Below, one piece after another: positions 1 through 7,165 of a stretch of 33,285 nt of DNA. A program made the position numbers and the translations under genes. How positions within the stretch are numbered: position 1 is the stretch's first letter; the number at the start of each line of letters is the position of its first letter. Source of the stretch: JAITMY01 sp031549685 (GTDB taxonomy: Bacteria > Bacteroidota > Bacteroidia > Bacteroidales > UBA932); the NCBI GenBank assembly GCA_031549685.1, contig JAVBPG010000001.1, positions 1 to 33,285 on the forward strand, written 5' to 3'. Below the pieces are notes generated by a model that saw only the letters and a program-made list of their open reading frames with translations, made no database searches and was not told the DNA's origin.

Positions 1-68
1 ACTCGGATGAGAATTTTATTCTTGAGTAGCGCTTTCAATGAGCTTTAGCTTACCATTTTCAATCAACT

Positions 69-197
69 TTAGTTGAGCCGTTGCGCGAATTTCATTCGCT
101 CTTCCAACCTATGGATTTTAAATCCATAGTATTTGAGTTTACCCAAGCGATAATCCAAGATGACTAACGCCGTAGGCGTGACAACCTTGTAGCCCAT
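69..197 (-). CDS. Possible small ORF, 42 codons, probably disrupted
   Basis: An ATG at 195-197 opens a 42-residue reading frame that stops at 69-71. A TACCTTTG box (226-233, minus strand) lies about 28 nt upstream, which is a normal distance for a Bacteroidota promoter. The product is basic and matches no family I recognise. From 108 down to a stop at 16-18 a second frame on the same strand is also open and reads like coding sequence (ending in ATQE). The change of frame coincides with a 21-bp palindrome at 109-129. I infer a small gene of about 50 residues interrupted by a palindromic insertion, but chance open frames are possible. Confidence 0.25.
   Translation of the reverse strand: MGYKVVTPTALVILDYRLGKLKYYGFKIHRLEERMKFAQRLN
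109..129. repeat. Perfect 21-bp palindrome
   Basis: Ten-base arms (CTATGGATTT and its complement) surround a single central T. It sits exactly where the two open frames of the putative small gene on the minus strand switch, so it may be a small palindromic insertion. Confidence 0.5.
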
Positions 198-225
198 CGG
201 AGCAGCACCCCTTCACTTTCCCGCC

Positions 226-233
226 GCAAAGGT
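226..233 (-). promoter_or_regulatory. Candidate -7 box TACCTTTG
   Basis: The minus strand reads TACCTTTG, an exact match to the Bacteroidota TAnnTTTG element. No TTTG is found at the usual 19-nt upstream distance, so only half of the promoter is supported. It would drive the small ORF at 69-197. Confidence 0.35.
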
Positions 234-235
234 AC

Positions 236-265
236 AACAAAAAAGCCCAAGCGTTGGCTCGGGCT
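236..265 (-). terminator. Rho-independent terminator after the SPOR lipoprotein gene
   Basis: Arms 244-252 and 257-265 form a nine-position stem with one mismatch and a GTTG loop. On the minus strand it is followed by a T run (plus-strand A run at 236-243). It lies about 22 nt beyond the stop codon of the SPOR lipoprotein gene. Confidence 0.7.
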
Positions 266-287
266 CTAATTTTTGTAGCTGGCAAAA

Positions 288-791
288 TTACTTTACGCCT
301 AATATCCAAGGCAGGTCGTTCTCCACATCCTCCGGTGCCTTTGCGGCAGCGGCCTTGTCGCGCTCCTGCAAGGCCTTTTTTACCTCAACCAGCTTTCTGT
401 CGGCAGCGCCAAACGAGGCAAGCTTACCGCCCACGCACACCATGTTCCAGTTGTTGTACTTCAGTATTTCGGTTTGGCTAAACACGCCCTGCATGTCGGC
501 AAGGAATGCATCGGCGTTAACCTTGTCCAAAAAACTACCTACCACTACGTAGTAGGCCGAGTAAACCGGTGCGCCAAAGCCTTTTTTGGCTGCGGCCATC
601 GCAATTGAGTCTTCACGGGCAGCCTGTATTTGCTGCTCCAGCGCGGTAGCCTCTTCCACCATCGCAATGCTATCATCAATAAGCTGCTGCCTTTCCATTT
701 CGGCCTGCTTTACGGCGGCATTCTTGCCTCCGCGTCCGCACGATGCGGCCAGCACCAATACGCTAAGTATTAAAATCGAAATTCTTTTCAT
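288..791 (-). CDS. SPOR-domain lipoprotein
   Basis: A 167-residue envelope protein. Residues 1-17 are a lipoprotein signal peptide ending LAAS before Cys18. Residues 27-70 are rich in Glu, Gln, Ala and Lys and likely form a coiled coil. Residues 79-140 form a SPOR domain, with the characteristic YYVVVGSF strand (80-87) followed by a helix beginning NADAF. SPOR domains bind peptidoglycan glycan strands that lack stem peptides, so the protein probably sits in the periplasm on the outer membrane and takes part in cell-wall or division-site functions. The C-terminus (NDLPWILGVK) is a tail I associate with Bacteroidota SPOR lipoproteins. It has its own promoter and terminator, so it appears monocistronic. 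The partner is unknown. Confidence 0.85.
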   Translation of the reverse strand: MKRISILILSVLVLAASCGRGGKNAAVKQAEMERQQLIDDSIAMVEEATALEQQIQAAREDSIAMAAAKKGFGAPVYSAYYVVVGSFLDKVNADAFLADMQGVFSQTEILKYNNWNMVCVGGKLASFGAADRKLVEVKKALQERDKAAAAKAPEDVENDLPWILGVK

Positions 792-829
792 GGCAAAAAT
801 ATTTACGTTTTAAAAAATTGGTAGCGAAG

Positions 830-861
830 CAAAAGTAGGGCATATTTTGTAAAATTGCAAG
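830..861 (-). promoter_or_regulatory. Promoter for the SPOR lipoprotein gene
   Basis: The minus strand carries TACTTTTG (830-837), an exact TAnnTTTG box. Twenty bases upstream is CTTG (858-861), one base from the TTTG -33 element. The start codon lies 38 nt downstream of the -7 box. Confidence 0.55.
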
Positions 862-911
862 AAAAAACTTCTTTTACCCCTCGCTACTGCCACGTTTTGG
901 CCAAGCTGCGG

Positions 912-2891
912 CTACGCGTCAATGCGCGCGTAGCGGGCGTTGGCCTCAATGAAGTCGCGGCGCGGCGCCACCTCATCGCCCATGAGCATGGAGAATATGC
1001 GGTCGGCCTCGGCGGCACTTTCAATGCTTACCTGGCGCAGGGTGCGATGCTCGGGGTTCATGGTGGTATCCCACAGCTGCACGGCGTTCATCTCTCCGAG
1101 ACCTTTGTAGCGCTGCACATGCACGCTGCTGTCCTTGCCCTTGCCCAACTCGTCCACAGCCGCCTGGCGCTGGTCCTCGGTCCAGCAGTACTGCTCCTGC
1201 TTTCCCTTTTTTACCAGGTACAGCGGCGGCGTGGCAATGTACAGGTGGCCGTTCTTAATCAGGTCGTTCATGTAGCGGAAGAAGAAGGTCATAATCAGCG
1301 TGGCGATGTGGCTTCCGTCCACGTCGGCATCGGTCATGATGATGATTTTGTGGTAGCGGAGCTTTGAGAGGTTGAGCGCCTTGCTGTCCTCCTCGGTGCC
1401 AATGGTTACGCCCAGCGCCGTGAAGATATTTTTGATTTCTTCGCTGTCGAAAATTTTATGCTCCATGGCCTTTTCCACGTTCAGGATTTTACCGCGCAGG
1501 GGCAGAATTGCCTGAAACGCCTTGTCGCGGCCCTGCTTGGCGGTACCGCCTGCCGAGTCCCCTTCGACGAGGTAAATTTCGCATTTTTCGGGGTTGCGGT
1601 CGGAGCAATCGGACAGCTTGCCGGGCAGGCCTGCGCCCGAAAGCACGGTCTTGCGCTGCACCATTTCGCGCGCCTTGCGGGCGGCATGGCGGGCGGTTGC
1701 GGCCAGTATTACTTTGTCAACTATCAGCTTCGCATCCTTGGGATTTTCCTCTAAGTAGTACTCCAGCGCGGCGCTCACGGCCTGCGATACGGCCGCGGTA
1801 ACCTCGTTGTTGCCCAACTTGGTTTTGGTTTGCCCCTCAAACTGCGGCTCCTGCACCTTTACCGAGATAACGGCGGTAAGGCCTTCGCGGAAGTCGGCGG
1901 GGTCAATCTCAAACTTGAGCTTGGCGAGCATGCCGTTTTTCTCGGCAAAATTTTTGAGCGTGGTGGTCAGCCCGCGGCGGAAGCCCGAAAGGTGCGTACC
2001 ACCCTCAATGGTGTTGATGTTGTTCACGTAGGAGTGCACGTTCTCGCTGTAGCCGGTGTTGTACTGCAGGGCCACCTCCACGGGTACGCCGTTCTTCTCG
2101 GTTTCGAGGTAAATGGGCTTTTCGGTCAACTTCTCGCGGCTGGCATCGAGGTAGGCAACAAACTCCTTGAGCCCATCCTGCGAGTAAAACTTTTCGCTCT
2201 TTACCTTTGGCGCCTCACCCTCGGCCAGCTCCTGGGCGGTAACGCGCTTATCGGTAATGCTGAGGTTGATACCCTTGTTAAGGTAGGCCAGCTCGCGCAG
2301 GCGGCTCGACAGGATATCGTAGCTGTACTCGGTGGTTTGGACAAAAATTTCGGTGTCGGGCTTAAAGGTAATGGTGGTGCCGAGCTTGTTGCTCGGGTCG
2401 GGCTGCTCCATGAGCTCCGTTTGGCGTATGCCGCGGCTGAACTCCATGGTATATTTTGTTCCGCCACGATACACCTCGGCGCGCAGCAGCGTTGAGAGGG
2501 CGTTAACGCAGGACACGCCCACGCCGTGCAAACCTCCGGAAACCTTGTAGTTATCCTTGCTGAACTTGCCTCCGGCGTGCAGCTTGGTAAGCACCAACTC
2601 CAGCGCCGACATTTGCTCCTTTTCGTGAAAATCCACAGGGATACCGCGGCCGTCATCCACTACGGTGATGGAGTTATCCTCGTTGATAAAAACGTCGATA
2701 TTCTTACAGTATCCGGCAAGAGCCTCGTCGATGGAGTTGTCCACCACCTCGTAAACCAAGTGGTGCAGGCCCCGTGAGCCCACGTCGCCAATGTACATGG
2801 ACGGGCGCTTGCGCACCGCCTCCAATCCTTCAAGCACCTGAATATTATCTGCCGTATAGTTACCGGATTGCTTAATGTCCTCTGCGGTCAT
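912..2891 (-). CDS. gyrB: DNA gyrase subunit B
   Basis: A 659-residue ATPase subunit of the type II topoisomerase that introduces negative supercoils with GyrA. The N-terminal GHKL ATPase domain shows EVVDNSIDEALAG (48-60), DDGRGIP (79-85) and GGLHGVGVSCVN (119-130). The transducer has the QTKTKLG loop at 354-360. The TOPRIM domain shows EGDSAGG (443-449) and the metal-binding DADVDGS (521-527). The C-terminus carries RYKGLGEMN (594-602). The length fits GyrB forms lacking the roughly 165-residue insertion of enterobacteria. ParE is the alternative; the intact DNRHPEKC-like segment and the RYKGLGEMN/TTMNPEHRTL tail favour GyrB, but certainty would need a tree. It is flanked by intergenic DNA and appears to be transcribed alone. 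Confidence 0.93.
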   Translation of the reverse strand: MTAEDIKQSGNYTADNIQVLEGLEAVRKRPSMYIGDVGSRGLHHLVYEVVDNSIDEALAGYCKNIDVFINEDNSITVVDDGRGIPVDFHEKEQMSALELVLTKLHAGGKFSKDNYKVSGGLHGVGVSCVNALSTLLRAEVYRGGTKYTMEFSRGIRQTELMEQPDPSNKLGTTITFKPDTEIFVQTTEYSYDILSSRLRELAYLNKGINLSITDKRVTAQELAEGEAPKVKSEKFYSQDGLKEFVAYLDASREKLTEKPIYLETEKNGVPVEVALQYNTGYSENVHSYVNNINTIEGGTHLSGFRRGLTTTLKNFAEKNGMLAKLKFEIDPADFREGLTAVISVKVQEPQFEGQTKTKLGNNEVTAAVSQAVSAALEYYLEENPKDAKLIVDKVILAATARHAARKAREMVQRKTVLSGAGLPGKLSDCSDRNPEKCEIYLVEGDSAGGTAKQGRDKAFQAILPLRGKILNVEKAMEHKIFDSEEIKNIFTALGVTIGTEEDSKALNLSKLRYHKIIIMTDADVDGSHIATLIMTFFFRYMNDLIKNGHLYIATPPLYLVKKGKQEQYCWTEDQRQAAVDELGKGKDSSVHVQRYKGLGEMNAVQLWDTTMNPEHRTLRQVSIESAAEADRIFSMLMGDEVAPRRDFIEANARYARIDA

Positions 2892-2929
2892 GCTGATATT
2901 TTTTTTTGGTTAAAAATCAAAAATGCTTA

Positions 2930-2937
2930 CAAAGTTA
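2930..2937 (-). promoter_or_regulatory. Candidate gyrB -7 box TAACTTTG
   Basis: The minus strand reads TAACTTTG, matching TAnnTTTG, 38 nt upstream of the gyrB ATG. A TTTG occurs 15 nt further up, closer than the usual 19, so the -33 element is weak. Confidence 0.45.
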
Positions 2938-3082
2938 GCAAAAAAGCCCCTACAAAGGCCCCCAAAAGGGCTAAACTTATGAACAAATTTGATGTTACAC
3001 AAATCATTAATTATGAATATATTGCAAATAATTCTCGACATTGATTTTGAGGGAGTAGGCCTTGGAAAAAGCTACCGCAGCA

Positions 3083-3294
3083 AGTCCCGCAGGGACGGAA
3101 TTTGATTAACTGCGGGTGAATTCGCCGAAGGCGAAGAAACCCGTGGTATAGGCAAGCGTACGGAGCTTGGCGCGCGAAGCAGGTTTTTCCCCGGGACCAG
3201 GCTTGTGCTTCGCGCGCATAAGCGGCAGCATCCGGGTACCGTAGGTTACGCTTTGCTTTACCTACGGTTAATCAAATTCCGTCCCTGCGGGACT
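3083..3294. repeat. Composite multi-hairpin intergenic repeat, copy 1
   Basis: A 28-bp perfect inverted repeat (3083-3110 with 3267-3294) encloses three hairpins. The left one is an imperfect GCGGGT/ACCCGT pair around 3112-3144. The central one is a perfect 12-bp stem (3170-3181 with 3206-3217, GCGCGCGAAGCA). The right one is ACCGTAGGT/ACCTACGGT (3238-3246 with 3260-3268). The outer arms contain the smaller palindrome GTCCCGCAGGGAC. A second copy with the same architecture occurs at 16905-17124. No protein is encoded. It behaves like a REP- or MITE-like element between gyrB and the HAD gene. Confidence 0.85.
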
Positions 3295-3297
3295 AAC

Positions 3298-3326
3298 TTG
3301 CTAATTCCTGCAAAATGCTAACTTTG
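3298..3326 (+). promoter_or_regulatory. Candidate promoter for the HAD-esterase pair
   Basis: TAACTTTG (3319-3326) matches TAnnTTTG; a TTG (3298-3300) precedes it by 18 nt. It would produce a leader of about 120 nt that contains the bipartite palindrome at 3352-3431. Confidence 0.4.
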
Positions 3327-3351
3327 TGAAACAAAAAATAACTTGATAAAA

Positions 3352-3431
3352 TGTCATTCCGGCTTTGAGCCGGAATCTCCTAATGCTACTCTCATAATGC
3401 ATGGAGATTGCGGGTCAAGCCCGCAATGACA
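3352..3431. repeat. Bipartite GTCAT...ATGAC palindromic repeat
   Basis: Two small hairpins in opposite orientation: TGTCATTCCGGC...GCCGGAATCTCC (3352-3380) and GGAGATTGCGGG...CCCGCAATGACA (3403-3431). The outer ends are complementary. The same layout recurs at 15426-15516, 28587-28636 and 29280-29354, with partial copies at 14979 and 20326. It lies in the presumed leader of the HAD gene. Confidence 0.75.
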
Positions 3432-3449
3432 AGGCCAACTGAAACTGAT

Positions 3450-4082
3450 ATGAAAAAATGCCTTATCTTCGATTTTGACGGCGTGGTGGCCGACACCGAG
3501 GCCGGACGCTACGCCATGCTTACCGGCATCCTCGCGCGCCGCTACGGCATTGACATGGGTAGCCACTGCCGCATTGAGGATTTGGTGGGCCTGCACACCT
3601 CGGTGGTGCTGAAAAAATATTTTCCGCAGCTGAGCGAGGAGCAGCGCCACGAAATTTACCGCGAGCGCAACTCCGAGTACCAGCGCCAGCTCGACAAGTA
3701 CTGCCTTGTGTATCCGCAGGCGGTGGAGAGCATCGCCGCCCTGTCCAAGCAATTTGACGTGAAAATGGCCACGGCCAACGACCGCTCCAACATCGAAATT
3801 CTGCTGCGCCACATTGGGTTGGATAAGGTTTTCACGCACGTTTTTTCGCGCGAGGAGCTGGAGGACAAGGGCAAGAAAAGCTACGCTAAGATTCTACCGC
3901 TACTCCCCTACGCTCCCCACGAGTGCTACGTTATGGAGGATTCGCCCGTGGGCATACAGTCGGCCAGGGAGGCGGGGTTCGAGTGCGTGCTCTTTAACCG
4001 CTACAACAACCCCGATGCCCTGCGCTACGCCGACCATGTGGTGGCATCGTATGGGGAGCTGATGGAGCTGTTGAATCGTTGA
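3450..4082 (+). CDS. HAD-superfamily phosphatase, beta-phosphoglucomutase-like
   Basis: A 210-residue cytoplasmic phosphohydrolase of HAD subfamily I. Motif I is DFDGVVADTE (8-17; nucleophile Asp8 and acid/base Asp10). A helical cap occupies about 18-85. Motif II is Thr108 in MATANDRS, the motif III lysine is in the GKKSY stretch near 141-145, and motif IV is MEDSPVG (162-168). This pattern fits sugar-phosphate phosphatases and phosphoglucomutases such as PgmB/YcjU; the substrate cannot be read from sequence. I start at the ATG at 3450 because an upstream in-frame start falls inside the palindromic repeat and would add 14 unrelated residues. The esterase gene follows 34 nt downstream and is probably cotranscribed. 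Confidence 0.85.
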   Translation: MKKCLIFDFDGVVADTEAGRYAMLTGILARRYGIDMGSHCRIEDLVGLHTSVVLKKYFPQLSEEQRHEIYRERNSEYQRQLDKYCLVYPQAVESIAALSKQFDVKMATANDRSNIEILLRHIGLDKVFTHVFSREELEDKGKKSYAKILPLLPYAPHECYVMEDSPVGIQSAREAGFECVLFNRYNNPDALRYADHVVASYGELMELLNR

Positions 4083-4116
4083 ACTGTTGAACTGTAACCC
4101 GTAACCTTTTTATTTT

Positions 4117-4932
4117 ATGAAGCACCTTTTCACCCTTTTCCTCTCGCTGCTCACGCTGAGCGCGCTTGCCGCCAAGGTCGATACCGTCAGCACCTTTAGC
4201 CCAAGCATGAACAAAAATATTAAGGCGGTAGTGGTTACCCCCGACGGCTACGACAAGGCCGGGGAGCTCCCCACGCTGTACCTGCTGCACGGCTACAGCG
4301 GCAGCTACCGCAGCTACGTAAAGGATCAGCCGGTGTGCGTGCAGCTGGCCGACACCTACCAAATGATGGTGGTGTGCGTGGACGGCGGCTTCAGCAGCTG
4401 GTACTGGGACAGCCCCGTTGACCCCGCGTATAAATACGAAACTTACGTATCAACGGAACTTATAAAATGGGTGGACGATCGCTACAAAACGGTTAAAAGC
4501 CCCGCCGGCCGCGGCATTTGCGGCTTGAGCATGGGCGGGCACGGGGCGCTGTACCTGGCCCTGCGCCACCAAGATGTTTTCGGCGCGGCGGGCAGCATGA
4601 GCGGCGGCGTGGATATACGCCCCTTCCCCAACAACTGGGACATGGCCAAACGCCTTGGCAAATACAGCGAGCAGCCCGAAAATTGGGACAAATATACCGT
4701 GATGAACCAGCTGCACCTCTACACCCCCGGCTCGCTCACCATTATGATGGACTGCGGCACGGGCGATTTTTTCTTTACCGTAAACGAAAATCTGCACAAA
4801 AAAATGCTGGAGCTCAACATTCCGCACGACTACATCTCGCGCCCGGGCAAGCACAACGGCGAGTACTGGAACACCGCCCTGCCCTACCAGATGCTGTTTA
4901 TGAGTAGATTCTTTGGGAAGGGGAAAAGGTAA
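4117..4932 (+). CDS. Secreted alpha/beta-hydrolase, esterase D family
   Basis: A 271-residue protein with a signal peptide (1-18, ending ALA) and a PF00756-type esterase fold. LYLLHGYSGS (54-63) forms the oxyanion region. The nucleophile is Ser138 in GLSMGG. Asp212 or Asp217 (MDCGTGD) is the probable acid and His246 (GKHNGEYW) the catalytic histidine. Family members include feruloyl and acetyl-xylan esterases, S-formylglutathione hydrolase and mycolyltransferases. Export in an anaerobe of this type suggests action on an ester in the periplasm, perhaps on plant polysaccharide, but the substrate is unknown. It follows the HAD gene by 34 nt and is followed by a terminator-like hairpin. Confidence 0.85.
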   Translation: MKHLFTLFLSLLTLSALAAKVDTVSTFSPSMNKNIKAVVVTPDGYDKAGELPTLYLLHGYSGSYRSYVKDQPVCVQLADTYQMMVVCVDGGFSSWYWDSPVDPAYKYETYVSTELIKWVDDRYKTVKSPAGRGICGLSMGGHGALYLALRHQDVFGAAGSMSGGVDIRPFPNNWDMAKRLGKYSEQPENWDKYTVMNQLHLYTPGSLTIMMDCGTGDFFFTVNENLHKKMLELNIPHDYISRPGKHNGEYWNTALPYQMLFMSRFFGKGKR

Positions 4933-4957
4933 AATTGATAAGTAAAAAATTGATAAA

Positions 4958-4996
4958 GTAGCAAATTTTGACTAATTGTCAGAATTTGCTACTTTT
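4958..4996 (+). terminator. Terminator-like hairpin after the esterase gene
   Basis: Arms 4958-4972 and 4978-4992 form a 15-position stem with one mismatch and a 5-nt loop, followed by TTTT. The stem is AT-rich, so termination strength is uncertain. Confidence 0.5.
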
Positions 4997-5011
4997 GCTT
5001 CATACATAAAT

Positions 5012-5162
5012 AGCGTTTTGCTATTGTTTTGGAGAAAGAAAACGACCAATTTTTAAGCCAACAAACAATAAGTAAAACGCCTGCGCTTTGCGTGGGCGTT
5101 GCTTATTTTGGCTTTGGTGCTTGGTCGTACCTCTTTCTCAATAAGTGATGTTCCACGCTTTT
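5012..5162 (+). ncRNA. Candidate structured RNA or long imperfect cruciform upstream of the LRR gene
   Basis: Nested helices fold about 150 nt into one rod: 5012-5016/5155-5159, then a symmetric 15-by-15 internal loop, 5032-5039/5132-5139, 5042-5049/5121-5128, 5055-5061/5108-5114, 5067-5072/5102-5107, 5076-5081/5095-5100 and 5084-5086/5090-5092 closed by TTT. That is more than 40 pairs. A closing stem, a large symmetric bubble and one long interrupted arm recall 6S RNA in outline. A long single-strand hairpin with unpaired bases on one side is also how integron attC sites look. I cannot assign it to a family. No canonical promoter was found in front; strand is shown for the downstream gene only. 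Confidence 0.4.
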
Positions 5163-5230
5163 GTTTTTTGTGGCATTAGTAAACAGTAGCATTCAACTCG
5201 AACTTATTGTTTAACTAAAACCATAAAAAC

Positions 5231-6766
5231 ATGAAAACAAAAAGCATTATCCTATCACTGGTTCTATTTAGCCTTGCCGTCTTTTCATCTTGCTCAAAAG
5301 ATGCAACTACAACAGATCCCACCAAAGAAAAAATAGCGCAATTGCGTACCGATAGTACCAACTTGGCTCGTGAACTCCACGAGGCCATTGAGCCTGCTAA
5401 GACGGTGGAAAGTAATATATCAGGCACTTTCAACAGTGTATTTACTTATTATGCCCAAGACTCATATAAAGGCATTCCCAATAATCTTCCTGACTCTGCA
5501 GAGATATTTATAAAAACTATCGAAAGTTTATGGAAGACCTTTGGAAATTCTTTACCTACAAATAATACAACCATAAAAAATCTATATGATAAAAGTAAGG
5601 CCTACCTCTCAGTAGTAGCAGAATTGCAAACTCTATTACCACCTCCTGTATTTGAGGGAAAGAGTGATACTACCGGACTTCTTTCATGGCAAATAAGCAA
5701 GGATAAAGTGCTCACCATTAGCGGCAACGGAGCAATGCCGGATTACGTTTTCGACTACGATACAAAAAGCAATAACATGCCGTGGTCCCCATATCGCGAG
5801 CACTTTACGAGAGTGGTAATAGCAAATGGAGTCACAAGCATTGGCGCAAATGCTTTTTACTTCTGCACAAATTTGACAGATGTTACCATTGGTAACACTG
5901 TAGCAAGCATTGGGGAAAGCGCATTCTTCAGCTGCAAAAAGTTAACAAGCGTTGTTATTCCTAATAGTTTAACAAGCATTGGGAATAGCACATTTTACAG
6001 CTGTCAAGAGTTGACAAGCATTATTATTCCCAATAGCGTAACAAGTATTGGGCAACACACCTTTGACTATTGCTCAAAATTGAACAACGTTACGATAGGT
6101 AATTCATTACAAATCATTCCATCTCACGCCTTTCATGCTTGCACAAGTTTAAAAAATATTACTATTCCTTCAAGCGTACGAAGACTTGGCGATAGAGCTT
6201 TTGGAGCCTCCGGCCTGACAAATATTGTTATTCCAAATACCATTACAGATATCAGCATCCAAGCTTTTCTTGCTTGCGACTTAACGAGCATAGATGTTGC
6301 TGCAGATAATCCAAACTACTCTTCTATAAATGGCGTACTGTTTAATAAAGCCAAAGACCGATTACACACATACCCTGCTGGAAAAGAAGGGGGATACACT
6401 ATCCCTAACGGTGTTATAACGATTGGAAATAGCGCCTTTTATTATTGCTCCAAATTGACAAGTATCGTTATGCCAAATAGTATTACAACCATTGAACACA
6501 GCGCTTTTTCTCAAACCGGCTTGACAAGCGTTACTATTCCAAGTAGCGTAACAAACATTGATATGTATGCCTTTCTTAACTATGGCACAATTAAAGAAGT
6601 TACTATAAATGCCACCACACCTCCAACCTTAGGGGCATCCAACTTTAACTTGTATGAAGCGGGAAAAACAGAGAATGTTCTTTATGTACCCAAAGGTAGC
6701 CTTAGTGTTTACCAAAACGCAACAGCATGGAGAGATGCATTTACTACAATAGTGGAGCAAGAGTAA
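5231..6766 (+). CDS. BspA-like leucine-rich-repeat lipoprotein
   Basis: A 511-residue surface lipoprotein. Residues 1-20 are a signal peptide ending FSS before Cys21. Residues 25-135 are a helical, charged region with no recognised domain. From about 145 comes a strand-rich lead-in (LLSWQISKDKVLTISGNGAMP) commonly seen before LRR_5 repeats. Residues 195-470 hold about ten 23-residue Treponema-type LRRs with the pattern IPNSVTSIGxxAFxxCxxLTS. The last 40 residues, from the segment around NVLYVPKGS, resemble the usual C-terminal cap. BspA proteins of Tannerella, Treponema and Trichomonas bind fibronectin, fibrinogen or other surfaces; the ligand here is unknown. By eye it is much more AT-rich than its neighbours, consistent with transfer. 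A structured element lies upstream. Confidence 0.88.
   Translation: MKTKSIILSLVLFSLAVFSSCSKDATTTDPTKEKIAQLRTDSTNLARELHEAIEPAKTVESNISGTFNSVFTYYAQDSYKGIPNNLPDSAEIFIKTIESLWKTFGNSLPTNNTTIKNLYDKSKAYLSVVAELQTLLPPPVFEGKSDTTGLLSWQISKDKVLTISGNGAMPDYVFDYDTKSNNMPWSPYREHFTRVVIANGVTSIGANAFYFCTNLTDVTIGNTVASIGESAFFSCKKLTSVVIPNSLTSIGNSTFYSCQELTSIIIPNSVTSIGQHTFDYCSKLNNVTIGNSLQIIPSHAFHACTSLKNITIPSSVRRLGDRAFGASGLTNIVIPNTITDISIQAFLACDLTSIDVAADNPNYSSINGVLFNKAKDRLHTYPAGKEGGYTIPNGVITIGNSAFYYCSKLTSIVMPNSITTIEHSAFSQTGLTSVTIPSSVTNIDMYAFLNYGTIKEVTINATTPPTLGASNFNLYEAGKTENVLYVPKGSLSVYQNATAWRDAFTTIVEQE
5834..6120 (+). repeat. 69-bp tandem repeats encoding LRRs
   Basis: The motif ACAAGCATTGG and close variants recur at 5834, 5903, 5972 and 6041, exactly 69 bp apart, with a more diverged unit at 6110. 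Each unit encodes one 23-residue LRR. The high DNA identity of the first four units suggests recent duplication or ongoing recombination. Confidence 0.8.
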
Positions 6767-6861
6767 TTTTGTAAAAAATATATATTTGCGTGATGCGCAA
6801 ATCCCCCCCGTTGAGCCAAATTTGGAATTGACTTCGTCGAACTTCGTTTCGGCTCGAAACA

Positions 6862-6884
6862 TAGCGTAATTTGTAATTACGCTA
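6862..6884. repeat. Perfect 10-bp inverted repeat
   Basis: TAGCGTAATT and its complement flank a 3-base spacer. It lies between the LRR gene and its terminator; function not visible. Confidence 0.4.
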
Positions 6885-6894
6885 CCAACAAAAG

Positions 6895-6930
6895 TCCCCG
6901 AGAAAATTTTTCTTGGGGAGTTTTCGTTTT
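6895..6930 (+). terminator. Terminator after the LRR gene
   Basis: Stem TCCCCGAGAA (6895-6904) with TTCTTGGGGA (6910-6919), one G-T pair, followed by TTTTCGTTTTTATT. An A run upstream may make it work in both directions, which would suit the converging flavoprotein remnant at 6954. Confidence 0.65.
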
Positions 6931-6953
6931 TATTATTGGCTACATTGTGCCTA

Positions 6954-7064
6954 CTATAAGAAACTTCTCCCTGCCATGTATCCGCTGGCAAAAGCCCAGT
7001 GGATGTTGTAGCCACCCAACTTCCCTGCGATATCGAGCACTTCGCCGGCAAAAAACAATTTTGG
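6954..7064 (-). pseudogene. C-terminal remnant of an HI0933/YhiN-family flavoprotein
   Basis: The minus strand encodes LFFAGEVLDIAGKLGGYN followed by IHWAFASGYMAG and a stop at 6954-6956. This is the conserved FAD-binding C-terminus of the HI0933 (BaiN/YhiN) oxidoreductase family, normally about 400 residues long and typically written FAGE(V/I)LDxxGxxGGYNxQWAxxSGxxAG. Upstream of roughly 7064 the frame stays open a little further to about 7110 but no longer resembles the family, and there is no room for the rest before the tyrosine-phosphatase terminator. The gene is therefore a 3' fragment left by a deletion or rearrangement. The identification is from memory of the family motif and is strong for this short stretch. 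Confidence 0.72.
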
Positions 7065-7108
7065 GGTTAATAAGCTCCCCGTCAAGCCGAATTGCGCGCG
7101 AAGTGAAA

Positions 7109-7140
7109 ACAAAAAAGCGGAATTAAGAATTCCGCTTTTT
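7109..7140 (-). terminator. Terminator after the tyrosine phosphatase gene
   Basis: Perfect 9-bp stem AGCGGAATT (7116-7124) with its complement (7128-7136), loop AAG, flanked by an A run on one side and a T run on the other, so it can act on both strands. It lies 26 nt past the phosphatase stop codon. Confidence 0.75.
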
Positions 7141-7165
7141 CATTTTCTACCAGAGTCCGATTAAT

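Noticed and set aside
3354..3839. A 161-residue minus-strand frame over the HAD gene
   Set aside because: Its C-terminus (HCGLDPQSPCIM) is translation of the palindromic repeat, a common spurious ORF.
5834..6120. Regular 69-bp repeats considered as a CRISPR array
   Set aside because: They are in frame, lack unique spacers and encode LRR units.
6629..7051. A 140-residue minus-strand frame covering the end of the LRR gene
   Set aside because: It runs in a different frame from the flavoprotein relic and has no family resemblance.
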